64,000 nucleotides of DNA from Amphibalanus amphitrite (lineage: Eukaryota > Arthropoda > Thecostraca > Balanomorpha > Balanidae). Below the pieces are notes generated by a model. That model had not been told where the DNA came from and ran no database searches. It worked only from the letters and a program-made list of their open reading frames with translations. The position numbers were made by a program, and so were the translations under genes. This document shows positions 35,703 to 47,364 of this stretch, piece after piece (the first letter of the stretch is position 1; each line of letters starts with the position of its first letter). The stretch covers positions 95,643-159,642 of the forward strand of contig NW_024882981.1 in the NCBI RefSeq assembly GCF_019059575.1, written 5' to 3'.

Positions 35703-38700
35703 AGGCAAAAGTATGTAGAACAGTGGCCCGGGCTGATCCCAGCGGACGAGAGGTGACCTATGTGACCTGGCCTGACCCAAAGCGACCGGGGCTGACCACT
35801 TTGACCCGTCTTGACCCCGTATCACCCAAAGTTCAACCAACAACGCCCTCAGAACAGTTCTTTTTTAATTCTCTTCACATTTCCGTCCATATCTATGCTT
35901 CTAGACGACACATCGACATGAATCAAACACCATTCGAAAGCAAATTGGCTGGTGCCGCAATTTTTTCCTACCACGCAGCAAAGCAAGTGGCGCAGCCGCT
36001 TGTCTATATTACTATTTGAGGAGGGTGCGTCTGTCCGTTACCGAGGTCCCGACTTGGTGCTGCTTTGCGTGGACTACAGGCCAGACCGTTGCACCTAGCC
36101 CGGTGAAATTTGCACAACTTATAGATCAAGGATGCGCGACGTGCCTTTGAGGGGTCTCAGCTCGATCGGATTGATAGGGAGCGCGTGGCGCGTGCTCAAA
36201 AAGTGCAAATTCGCGTCATAGACTTTACATGTATAAATCGGCGTGCGAAATCGGGCGAAAACGGCTAATTTTGGCCGACACGGGTCCAGTTCCCGTGCAA
36301 TATCTTGGTGACCAGGGGTCCGACCGGCACGGGGAAAACAGCATCGTGAACAGAATTGAACGGGCTATTGAATGGTGTGCAATGCAGAGGATAGCACGCG
36401 CCACGTGCACCGGAGAGGGCACTTTTATTTGAAAAATTGCGGTTTTTGAGGGATTTTGGAATAAATTTATTTTTAGGTGACCGTTAAATGGAGCGAGTTG
36501 AATCAACGCCTATTTGCAAGAGAAAGGTACCGCCTCTCATATAAAAATTGTGAAAAGCTGATTGATCCAAATCAAGGTGGTGCAAATCACAGGAGAAAAT
36601 GGTGTTTGTCAATTTTGTGCCACTTTATTAATCACACGGGGTTTGCTGCATAACCTGATACCTTTGGCAATTGAATATGGTACCATTGGAAAGAGCATTC
36701 AATTCTGACCAAGGTTAAGTCTTCATTTTTGCATGATGAGCAACAGTATTCTTAAAAACGTAAATTTTCCAAACCATTGCATCGTCATTTTTAGCGAAAT
36801 TCATCGATGGCCCTCAAAAGACTTCACGCCAGTTTTCGAATCATTCTAAAGTAGAACGCATGATAATACGACACGGGCACCTCGATGTGATGTATCTTTT
36901 TGTTTCTTACAAAATGCTTGGCCGTCAAAAAGCAATCGAACGAAATGGATATCTACCAACCAAATCGACACAGACCAACCCAATACCCACGGGTCAAAAA
37001 ATCCCCCCTTCGCGTTGCGGAGCACGCGGGTAACCCTAGTACATACCTAAACCTGGTCACCCAGTCTGCTTTTCGCTATGAAAAACAGAGGATGAAAAGA
37101 AAGCAGAGAATCCCCTTGATAATGGTTGCTACTTGAGTGCTTAACTAAAAAAAAAGTGTGTGGACGCTAGCAAGTGATTGTGCAAAGGTGTCATAAATCA
37201 GGAAGAGGGGTCAAGGTCAAGGTCAAATATTTGAGTTTTAAGATAACGTAAAAACGACAATATTTATGTATTGATGATATATCAATACATTGAATAGGCG
37301 GATCCAGAAAGACGGTCTCGGGCACTGCGGGCGACAATGGGACATGCTCCCGAAAACTTTTCCCAAATTCCAAAAAACTCTTCTGATTTCGATGCCTTGT
37401 GCACTGTTCTACGGTTTAAAGGAAACTATTTTTCATAAGAGTTGTTAAGTTTACTTCCTTTTCTGAAAATAACGTCAAATTTGCATCGATTTCGGACATT
37501 TTGAGGGGGCATTTGCCCAAAATGACCCTCCCTCCCCCGTATGGATCCGCCCATAATCCATTGTCGATAAGCTCTTATAAGATTGCGTTTCCAGGCTTCC
37601 ACCTCTTGGACACGAAAAGGCTCTGACATCGGACTGCACCTTAGAAATCCTTTAACGTTAACATTTTGTTATTTGGCAAATAAGGTGGGCCTTTTTCGAA
37701 GCAGTAAGAAAATGCCATCGATGTGATATAATCCCTTACATGACGTCGACGCTGCAATCATAGGTGCATTTCACAGGCCCGGAAGTAGGCGCCTCTTGAA
37801 CTGAAACAGTACACTGCTGACCTTATCGCTCTGTTTCACCGGATTTCGTAACTTGACTTTCATTCTGTCAGTCGTTACTGCACTCCGCATCGATTGACAG
37901 AATAGTGTCAGCTCTTTTCAGCCAGAATCCCGTGCGTCAGCTTTAACACTCTCTCGTAGAGAAATAAATTTCCAAGTAAGCAGACACACTTCTTGGAAGC
38001 CCCTTGTCATGAAGTTAAGGAGCACATTGTTTGCGAATGGCTACCATGCTGCAATGTCAGGAAGTGAAACTTTAGGGCAAGCAGCGGAGCACCACGTGAC
38101 AAAAATGCCAGTCAGCATTGCCCTGTGTTATTCACTGAGAGGATCTCCCCATGTTACGAGGGGTGAACGTTTGTTTCGGAATTCCAAAGTTGCCTCACAA
38201 CAGAGCCTTCATCATTTGACACGGTTACGTCGGATCCTGACGTCATGACCGGGCCCTCCTGCGTCACGCATGACGTCACACGGAGGGAAGGTAACGGCAG
38301 CCGGCGCACTGTGGGGCCGGTCGGCGCACTGTGGGGCCGGTCACGGCCTGGCGCGGTGTTGACTGACCGGAGCGGCCGCCGGGCGGGGTGGGCCGACCAG
38401 TGTCGCTCACCCGCCCCCGACCGGCGCACCCGCCCGACGGTAGAAAGTGACCGTCTCTGGCCTGTCAGCGCCACACTCAGCCGCCTCCTTCACTTTCCTG
38501 AAGGCAAGTTACACAAGCAATGGCTGATTACACTGGCGGTGCGGGGGATGGAGCAGTGATGTTGTCCAAGTGCAGGGTTCAAGAAGAAGTTGGAGTTCGG
38601 TGTGCACAACGTTTTGGGAGAGAGAAAAAGGAACTTGGTGTCTGTGTGTGTCGATTAATTCAAATCCAGTACATCAAAGCACCTGACAAATTAGCTTTAG

Positions 38701-38920
38701 AGATGACAGTAGTAGGCAAGTGATTCGCTGCCCATTGGTAGAGCTACCAATGGGAGCTACACAGAGCCTGCTCTGTGTCGCGAAAAAAAAACACTTTGTT
38801 CCTGCATTCTACATGTAGGTATTCTCTATGTTAAAATGTTTTATTGTGATGGAAGATCTGAGTGAAATGTCATTTATTGACCACGAGAAAAGTACAGGTG
38901 CAAAAATGCCGAATATACAT
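35703..38920 (-). other. Skeletor intron 1, unclassified DNA
   Basis: Contains text resembling 34.8 kb (36060-36440: GTGAAATTTGCACAACTTAT and similar) and a GC-rich island at 38270-38470 with a short direct repeat (GGCGCACTGTGGGGCCGGTC twice at about 38303 and 38323). No exon is supported. Confidence 0.4.
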
Positions 38921-39791
38921 ACCAGTAAAACGCCTTTTGGGCGAAGAACGAGCGAGCGAGATAGTGAGCCCTGCACGTGCGGAAGGGCGGGAGGGTACTT
39001 CCAACGGGCTTGTGCAAAGCACCCTTCTAACCGGTCGCTAGTGGTGTGCCAAATTTGAACGCAATCGGCCCAGCCGTTCCTGAGATCTGGAAGCGGCATT
39101 CTGCACGTGCGCACGTGCAAACGGGTCCAAAATGACTTTTGCACGGCACCCTACTAACCGGTCCCCAACCGTGTACCAAATTTGAGCGCAATCGGCCCAC
39201 CCGTTCTCGAGATCTGGAAACGCCCCATGCACGTGCGCACGTGCAGTAGCACCCTAACCGCAACACATGGGAATGCATTGCCTGGTGGGTGCCTACCTGT
39301 ATGCCAAGTTTCAGCGAAATCGCCTCAGTAATTACCGAGTTGCTGAAATGGGAACAAATTTGGCACCTCTTCTTTTTTGTATTTTGCACGTGCAGTGGGG
39401 GTCACTCACATAGATCAAGAGTATCCGACCTTTGTTAGAAGGGATGCAGCTACCCTATAAAAATTACCGCAAGACAATCGCTCAAGCCGCTGCTGAGATA
39501 TGGGCCTCTCAAAATCACTACTTTTGCAAAACTGCTTGAACACCCTTGACTTTTCACGTGGCACGTGCCACGACGGTTACTGAGATGTATCAAAAGTAGT
39601 CAATTACGGGGTAGAAGGGATGGGGCTACCCAGCAAAAAAGACCGCAGGCCAATCGGTCCAGCGGTTGCTGAGATATAAGCCTCTCAAAAGCGTTACAGG
39701 CCGGGCCGGGCCGGGCCGGGCCGCTCATACTGAGATTTTTCCGTTATATTGAAAAGACTTCGCTTCGCTCGCTGCGCTCGCTCGCTCGTAA
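38921..39791 (-). mobile_element. CACGTGC-rich repeat element, copy A (inverted relative to copy B)
   Basis: An 871-bp element, near-identical in reverse complement to 45862-46737. It has CACGTGCGCACGTGC-like blocks, recurring AATCGGCCCA...GAGATCTGGAA phrases, a run of GGGCC repeats at 39697-39722, and a CGCTCG-rich end. There are no terminal inverted repeats and no coding frame of known type. The class is unknown. Confidence 0.8.
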
Positions 39792-42145
39792 CAATGAATC
39801 AATGAACAAACGGGAAAAGAGAATAACCCTGTCCGGTGGAACAATGGAAAGCCCTTTGCATCACAACTTGAACAATGCCAGCCGACGCAAGTGTCCGTTC
39901 TCATTTCCGGAAACTGTGTCTGTTTCCGATTTGCCTCTTCCGCTCCTTCTCTGTTCGACTTGACAGACAGAGATAAGTCATTCCTTTCATGATCTTTCTT
40001 GTAGTTCATGTAAAGAATAGTGTTTTTTTTATTAGCAATAAGTAATAAAACCAAATATTTTGTGCCGTTTGATCTCAAAGTTCGCTGGAGTTAAATGCTT
40101 TGTTTCATCGATACCTACCTGTTGCAACAACGACGATGATATTGGATTTGGTTGGACAGGGAGGGATTTGGTGTAACGGTTGGAGGGTAGAAGATTGACG
40201 AATGTACAATTATCTCAACATGCCCATGGACCCAAAATAACATAAATTGGTGGCCTTGGTCAGCCTTGACTTCCAACGTGATCTGGATAATCCAGTGACC
40301 AAATATGTCAGAAGTAGACCACTGGTGACGTAAGCAGTCGGACTGAATTAGTTATCAGTCACGTCATCACGTGTTACGTGGGATAGGACATCAGAACAAG
40401 GTCACACCAAGGTCACTGATCTCATAACTTAGATGATGGATAAGCAGTTATGGCACTTGACAGGGAATCCGAGTAGGTTCCTTTGAAAGTGCTTTGTTAC
40501 ATCAAACTATATGACGGAACTGGAAGGTCTCTCGTTTTGTGGATAGTAGGCATCCCGTATCGAGCTTAACATGGTAATAGGGCTGTTGCATGCAAATGTT
40601 TTGTTACCTCTCACTTCAATGAAAACAGCAGTTCGTTTTACGGGTTTGTCATTCTGGCCACGAATTAGAGTGGGCACTGGGCAAGTATCTAGCATCTTCG
40701 CAGCATACAGACCATGTTGTGTTCCCCATATCTGCTCTGAGAGCATAGCAGTATTAAACTGTGAACGCTGCAGCCGACTGACGGTTTCCACCGGGTGTGT
40801 GTGGGCATCACAGCACACTGTCCCAGTGTCCCGGCACATACCGGCTGTGTGTGGCCGTCACAGCACACTGTCCCGGCACACAGCCCCGGCACACACTGGC
40901 TGGCTGTGTCACAGCACAGCACATAGTCCCAGCTGTGTCCCGGCACACACTGCAGCTCAACAGTTGGAGTCTGGGCGACAATAAAATGATTTGCAATCTA
41001 GCTCATGCTGCAGTTGCGGAATGCGGATGGATGGGTACTAGCAGCTGGAGGGGTTATGATAGGGGCAGCGCCCCACTTCATGCTCCGATTCTTACATTAG
41101 TTCCGGCCGACACACCCGGATGTGTGTGGCCGTTTTGCAGCACACCGACACCGTCTCGGCAATGGCATGCATCGGCTGTTTGTGGCTGTCCTAGCACACA
41201 GTCCCGACACACGCCGGTTGTGTATGTCTGGGCACACAGTCTGGGCTCACGCCGGCTGTCAGACGGCCTACCGGCTGAGTTTGGCCCTGTGAGATGGCCT
41301 ACCGGCTGAGTTTTGGCCGTCCCAAGTCCCAGCACACAGTCCCGACGCACGCCGGCTGATAGGCGGACTCTACCGAGTACCGGGTGTGTGTGGCCGTCTC
41401 GGCTCACCAGCTCACGGCCGTCCCGACACGCACAGCCTGGCTGTGTCCCGGCAGACGCCGGCAGGCTGTGTCAAGACCCACCGGCAGGCTGTGTCAAAAC
41501 ACACCGGCTGGCTGTGTCCAGGCACACCATCCCAACACACACGTACCGGCTGGCCGTCCGACCGTGCCGCGCCGTTAGCTGAGGCCGCACGACCGGCAGA
41601 TGGAACGGACGGGTCCACGGCGGCCACTGCCGGTCCACCGGCCACTGGCAGCCTGGTGTGGTATCCGGAGTCTCCAGCCAGCTCTAAGCTACCATCGCCG
41701 GGCAGCGAGCAGCCGCCGGACGGCGTACGGTCTCCCCGAACCGGGTGGTGCGCGGCGGCGGCGTGACGGGCCGGCCGGCGAACGGTCACGGGTCGCCGAC
41801 TGCACCGGTCGGCCCGTGTCCGAGAGGCCGCCGTGCGGATCACGCTCGGCCGCGTCCGGCGGCCACTCGGCCTCTGACCCAGAGACCGAGTGGCGGCACA
41901 ACAGACTGCTCAGTCAGCTGGCCCGAGCGGCGAGCGTCCGGCGGGACACTGCGCCATGTAACGACACCGGGTTTTATGATGGAGGTGTGCCAGAACCCGT
42001 TCTAATAAAACAAAATGATGACATAGTGATGAGGTTCAAGATAAAGTTGTTCGTGTTTTACGTGACTTACGCATTTCCAGTCTTCGGTCAGATAAAATCA
42101 GGGCGACAATTATGTCATGTAGTTATGTTCTATGTGGAGAGAGAA

Positions 42146-42178
<33 letters not shown>

Positions 42179-43041
42179 GGAGAGAGAAAGAGAACAAAGA
42201 AAGAGGAAGAAAGGGAGATAAAGAGACGGCACCAACTGCAGACTTGCTGACTATGCTGTCTTTCTTTCTCTCCGCTGTCCAATGCCCATGGCCAGTGTAA
42301 CTAAAGAGAGGAAACTAGAAGGGTGAAGTGTCGGGCTCTCCTCCCTGTCACAGTGAAAGTGTGTTCTCTCTGAGACCAGTTGGCTATCTGAGACCCCCCG
42401 CTGAGTTGTAGAAAGCAATATCACGTGACCCAGGAAGTCAAAGCTGCTTCGAGATGCTAAATGCTAATGCTGGTCAGCGAAAGAGAATGTTGGGGAATGC
42501 CAAGAGGTCTGTTGGTCAATTGGTTAGAACGATCTTCATGAAGCTTTCGAAAGGTAGGCAGCAACTGTGCGAGGTAGGCTCTAACTCCTTTCGGTGTTTG
42601 CCGGGTAATTTCCCAACCAGTAAATTTGCCCACAACTAGGTAAGTCTGATGTACCTTCTGACCATGGGAAAATCCATAACATATAGTATTAAACATAAAA
42701 GTTTGTTGTTCTTGGGTATTAATAGCATACCCGATGAGCTTTTATGACAGGCTCAACTCAAGAGATAAGGCTTCAGGAATGATTTAAAAGAGCTGATGAA
42801 GTTTAACTCGTTGTTAAAGGCTAAAATAACACACTAAACTGGTAGCTAATACGTTTACCGAGACGTAATAGCTGATAACCTGAACATACGCTCAAATGCC
42901 ACTATTTGTGTGAAAAACTATGCTGTCTGAAGTTAAAATAACATTCTTAACCCAACGCTTAGCTCCCAGAAGCTAAAAAAAATGATGTACGGATTTTTTG
43001 TGTCCGATTTACTACAGTAGGTAATTAACCTCAGTTCACCC
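39792..43041 (-). other. Skeletor intron 1 with degenerate CA/GC minisatellite and GA tract
   Basis: From 40795 to 41560 phrases such as CAGCACACTGTCCC, CGGCACACA and GGCTGTGTGTGGCCGTC recur at irregular spacing, a decayed minisatellite. A GA-rich tract lies at 42139-42225. No coding exon is supported. Confidence 0.5.
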
Positions 43042-43381
43042 CGCACACAGAAAAATATTAACACCGTTAGCGGTGTAATTGCACAGTACATATCTGAGCA
43101 CTTGAGGAAAGTTAATTTAGTCCCTTCCCCGCTTAAATTACTCGCGCTTCTAAATGAACACCAGGAAGAAGGTAATAGAACACTGTTAGGAGGGTTGGGT
43201 GTTTTGCTACATGTAGCAAAACACCCAACCCTCCTAACAGTGTTCTATTACCTTCTTCCTGATGTTCATTTAGAAGCGCGAGTAATTTAAGCGGGGAAGG
43301 GACTAAATTAACTTTCCTCAAGTGCTCAGATATGTACTGTGCAATTACACCGCTAACGGTGTCAATATTTTTCTGTGTGCG
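43042..43381. repeat. Near-perfect 340-bp palindrome without loop
   Basis: Two 170-bp arms meet at CTACATGTAG (centre between 43211 and 43212). The ends are CGCACACAGAAAAATATT and its inverse. I see two mismatches by eye (43060 region and 43164 region). It lies in Skeletor intron 1, about 230 bp after the exon 1 donor. Likely a foldback transposon or a very recent inverted duplication. Confidence 0.93.
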
Positions 43382-43612
43382 TACACTATCCGAATGATCG
43401 CGATCGCACTGAGATAGAGTGACCGCTTGCAATTTACACGCTCCGCTGGCTGCGTCATATAACCTCCGCTAGGAATACCGTAAGCAATCGGCTAGATGTG
43501 CACTGTGCACTGTGCAGTGTGCAGCATACGATCTACACGGTGTCCGTCAGCTGGCCATGAGGTGACCCGCCGCGCCGGCGTCTGGCGGCCCGGGACGACG
43601 AACGGTACTCAC

Positions 43613-43664
43613 CAATACAGGCGGCGGCCAGAGCCAAGAGCAGCACACCCCTGGTGGGCACCAT
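43613..43664 (-). CDS. Skeletor: Skeletor exon 1: start codon and signal peptide
   Basis: The coding part of exon 1 is 52 nt: MVPTRGVLLLALAAACI plus the first base of Gly, donor ATTG|GTGAGT. It is a short basic N-terminus, a hydrophobic core (VLLLALAAACI) and, across the junction, GLASSQ, which suits signal-peptidase cleavage near AACIGLA. The phase-1 end fits GG of the 34438-34578 exon exactly. An in-frame upstream extension exists but reads like 5' UTR, so I chose the Met that begins the signal peptide. The intron that follows is about 9 kb and holds many repeats. The protein should enter the secretory route, at odds with the nuclear or spindle-matrix location reported for fly Skeletor. Confidence 0.85.
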
Positions 43665-43713
43665 GTCTGGACGCGGTCGGGTGGTGACTGTCGCGCGCGA
43701 CGAGCACCGCTCA

Positions 43714-43782
43714 CTTTTAGCCGGCCGACGTCGACCGCAGCGCCGCCCAGCGGACAAAATTGAAAACAACTGCCCAATGGTG
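43714..43782 (-). promoter_or_regulatory. Possible Skeletor core promoter
   Basis: On the minus strand CTAAAAG (43720-43714), a weak TATA-like box, lies about 50 nt before the ATG. A CCATTGGG (inverted CCAAT) lies about 55 nt further upstream. The start site is not defined, and this is a suggestion from position only. Confidence 0.25.
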
Positions 43783-43819
43783 AGGTTGTAGATACAGCGC
43801 GATGCGCCACAACACTGCG

Positions 43820-44315
43820 AGTTTTGCATGCTGCAACGTTTTTTATTAATCCGATCTAAGAGGAAGGTTAAATAAGGTTTAGGTCAAGGTCAGGTGAAGT
43901 GAGGTCAAATTTTGAAGTCGAATGTTGCGAGTCGTAAAAGGTGTTCATATTATGCAGCTTTTCACGACAAATCGAATGGTGTTATTTTCATTCCCGTACA
44001 AGGACTTAAACGTTAAAAAATCATTTTTGAATCTTTGGTGCGTCGCTACGTCATAAAAATTTTGATAACTACTACTTTTTGACCAATTCTTCTATAAACT
44101 GGAGCGTAGGTGCACAGACACCTATTTCTGTAACATACATTATGTTTTTATACATTTAAAATATTAGATTTTAGAACAGTTTTCTCCAATAAATCAGTTT
44201 TAAACGTAGCGTCAAAATCCAATATTTTTCCAAGAAAAAAAAAACGAGATGACTATTTGAAAGACAGAGTCAAATCACTTACATGCCTTTTTGGCACGTC
44301 TAAACCAAAGGCGTT
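43820..44315. other. Intergenic DNA 5' of Skeletor
   Basis: Contains a fragment at 43870-43920 (GGTCAAGGTCAGGTGAAGTG) that resembles the interior of the TTAA elements at 23820 and 53520. Nothing else was recognised. Confidence 0.45.
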
Positions 44316-45543
44316 AAGGCCTGGCTACACTATGCTTTTTCTGCGTGCGTTTTTTGCGGGTTTGCGGGTGTTGTGGAATATCGTTCTAGAAAAATAAACG
44401 ATGTTACGTTTTTGTTATGTTTTTATCACGGTGTTTTTATATTAAATTTTAGTTAATATAAGAGTTATATTAACATTCCTATGTAACTTATGTAAAAGTT
44501 CCATTATTTAACCCGCGCACCGACGGGGGGGCGGATATCCGCCCCCCCCTTGAGGTTTTTCGCGAATAGCGGGAAAACCGCGGCGCTACGCGCCGCGAAA
44601 TTTGGTACGACTATTCTCTCATCAATTTTACACATGGTGTGCAAGTTTGAACCTCCTATCTTTTAAGGTCAGGTCACCAGGTCACTTTGAATGACCCAAC
44701 CTCAAGTCACTTTTTTGCAACTTTGTCACCGTGCCAGAGCTACAGTAGATGTCGGAGGCCTTTGAAAGTCACAGGATGTTATAAGGTCATTAGTAGCTAC
44801 AATTTGTAAAGTCAATGGGGGAAAAATCAACTCCCTGTTTTTACCACTAAAACGGGTCGGAATGGCCCCATAAACCATACATGACCTCATATACGATCAA
44901 CCTTCACTACATTGAGGTCTGTTTTGCTGTTGGGCAGCTGCAAGGTCACGTGACGTCATCAAAGGTCACTAGCGGTTTTTTGACAATAAATCCGTACAGG
45001 AACAAGATACAGCCACGCGGATGGTCTCATTGTGTTCAGATCGTCAAGGCGCATCGAATGATGTACATGATGACCTCGAGGTCACGTGACCTGAGGTCAA
45101 CCTTTGACCCTGACCTTTCGAGGTCAACATATATATCATTCGATGCGGATTGACGAGAGGATCACGATGCTGCCCTTAGTTTGTTCCTATATTGACTAGT
45201 TCGAAAGTTATTTGAGAAAAACTATCCGTACCTAGCGCCGCCATTTTGACTTTTTTGACCCCTGTGACGTCATCTTTGACCTGACCTGAAAATGACCTGT
45301 GTAAAAATTGTAGACCTTGTCCGTGCGTATCCTTTGCCGTTTACCGCTTGTCGCTATCTTGCTTCGTTCTCGAGATCTCAGGGGGGGCGGTCATCCGCCC
45401 CCCCCCCCCCGTCGGTACGAAGTTGGCGCAGACCCCCGTCGGTGCGCGGGTTAATACCTACTTTTTCTAGAACGATATTACGCAAAAAAAACGCAAACCC
45501 GCAAAAAACGCACGCAGAAAACGCATAGTGTAGCCAGGCCTTT
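44316..45543. mobile_element. TIR element interrupted by a nested TTAA element
   Basis: The ends AAGGCCTGGCTACACTATGC (left) and its inverse (right, 45522-45541) enclose inner inverted blocks rich in TTTTTGCGGGTTTGCG. The two halves are about 190 bp and 90 bp and flank the TTAA element at 44508-45454, which inserted into it. A 3-bp TTA may be the target duplication. Non-autonomous. Confidence 0.75.
44508..45454. mobile_element. TTAA-flanked GC-tipped element, copy 4 (nested)
   Basis: Left tip TTAACCCGCGCACCGACGGG; right tip is the inverse, ending TTAA at 45454. G/C runs lie just inside both tips. The interior has TGACCT/AGGTCA strings and a core (around 45040-45160) that matches, inverted, the interior of the TA-flanked element at 10888-12109. 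Confidence 0.85.
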
Positions 45544-45861
45544 AGTCAGAGGTGTTTAAAGTATGTAATGCCGTTTTGAAGCGAAAACGGTGGGATATAA
45601 CATCACTAAAACGTTATTTTCTCATGCAAAGTCTCCGACAGAGTTGGCTTCAATTTTCAGGGAACATGTCAACGTGACTTATGATGAGGTATAGAAAGTT
45701 CGAAGTTGCTGGCATAAGATACTCGTAAGTTATTGGCGAAAAACGGGATGGGCAGGTTCTGCGCCCTGTCCCCCAACGGTTGGGAGCGTTTCACGCGATA
45801 AAAAGTTTAAAAATCGATCATATTTTTTTAGAAATGGAGGTATAGGTGACGCCATGATTTA

Positions 45862-46737
45862 TTACGAGCGAGCGAGCGCAGCGAGCGAAGCGAAGTCTTT
45901 TCAATATAACGGAAAAATCTCAGTATGAGCGGCCCGGCCCGGCCCGGCCCGGCCCGGCCTGTAACGCTTTTGAGAGGCTTATATCTTAGCAACCGCTGGA
46001 CCGAATGGCCTGCGGTCTTTTTTGCTGGGTAGCCCCATCCCTTCTACCCCGTAATTGACTACTTTTGATACATCTCAGTGACCGCCGTGGCACGTGCCAC
46101 GTGAAAAGTCAAGGGTGTTCAAGCAGTTTTGCAAAAGTAATGATTTTGAGAGGTCCATATCTCAGCAGCGGCTTGAGCGATTGTCTTGCGGTCATTTTTA
46201 TAGGGTAGCTGCATCCCTTCTACCAAAGGTCGGATACTCTTCATCTATGTGAGTGACCCCCACTGCACGTGCAAAATACAACAATAAGAGGTGCCAAATT
46301 TGTTCCCATTTCAGTAACTCGGTAATTACTGGGGCGATTTCGCTGAAACTTGGCATACAGGTAGGCACCCACCAGGCAATGCATTCCCATGTGTTGCGGT
46401 TAGGGTGCTACTGCACGTGCGCACGTGCAGGGGGCGTTTCCAGATCTCGAGAACGGCTGGGCCGATTGCGCTCAAATTTGGTACACGGTTGGGGACCAGT
46501 TAGTAGGGTGCAGTGCAAAAGTCATTTTGGACCCCGTTTGCACGTGCGCACGTGCAGAATGCCGCTTCCAGATCTCAGGAACGGCTGGGCCGATTGCGTT
46601 CAAATTTGGTACACCGCTAGCGACCGGTTAGAAGGGTGCTTTGCACAAGCCCGTTGGAAGTACCCTCTTGCCCTTCTGCACGTGCAGGGCTCACTATCTC
46701 GCTCGCTCGTTCTTCGCCCAAAAGGCGTTTTACTGGT
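45862..46737 (+). mobile_element. CACGTGC-rich repeat element, copy B
   Basis: An 876-bp near-identical inverted copy of 38921-39791. It begins with the CGAGCG-rich end and GGCCC repeats (45933-45959) and ends at ...GGCGTTTTACTGGT. It lies just 5' of Skeletor, whereas copy A lies inside its first intron. Confidence 0.8.
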
Positions 46738-47364
46738 GAATTATGGACCGAAAATGGCATATGTCTAAAAAAAAAAATCACAGAATAGACACACACACAC
46801 ATGGCGATCTCCGACTTTTGATAAGTGTTCTATATTTTCCAGAGTTTTGAGATGAAACTTGGCAATTTGTCTCTTTTACCTAATGGTTATGATGCATATA
46901 TTTGTTAACTTGAACTTTTTTAACCAAAAACGTAATCGATGATAAACTGTTCCAAATCTATGCCTAAAAGTAACCATATGCCATAAAACAGATGTCATAT
47001 ACCGCGAATACCAACTTTCGATTTTTTGGGATGTCTTATTACCTGGCTAGCCTGACCTTTGCCGTTTTTTCCCGACCTTCGCAGCGCCGCCGTTTTTTTT
47101 TTTTTTTTGGTTTACCTGTTCATGTACCTTTTCCACACATGTAAAATTTCAGACCCGGGTCGCTTAAGGTCGGGTCACCAGGTCACGTCGTGACCTTACC
47201 TCAGAAAAAGTTCAAATGCTCGCTATAGCTTCACCGACTAAAGGATCACTTTGAAACTTTCAGAGATTGATAAGAATACCAGTGTGTATAAACAGCATCT
47301 TTCGGATTTTTTTTATGTCTGTGACCTAACTAAGGTCAGGTCAATTATGCGACCTTTCCATTAT
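46738..47364. other. Intergenic DNA, no gene
   Basis: A-rich sequence, a short AC repeat (46789-46801), a T-run (47094-47109) and AGGTCA-type hexamers that lead into the palindrome at 47365. No gene is supported. Confidence 0.45.

Noticed and set aside
35376..36019. Leu-Pro and Val-Gly repeat frames
   Set aside because: Translation of the hexamer array; not coding.
46253..46768. A 171-codon plus-strand frame (and its mirror near 38809-39389)
   Set aside because: Both lie wholly inside the CACGTGC repeat copies A and B, which have no recognisable protein; the frame arises from the internal periodicity.
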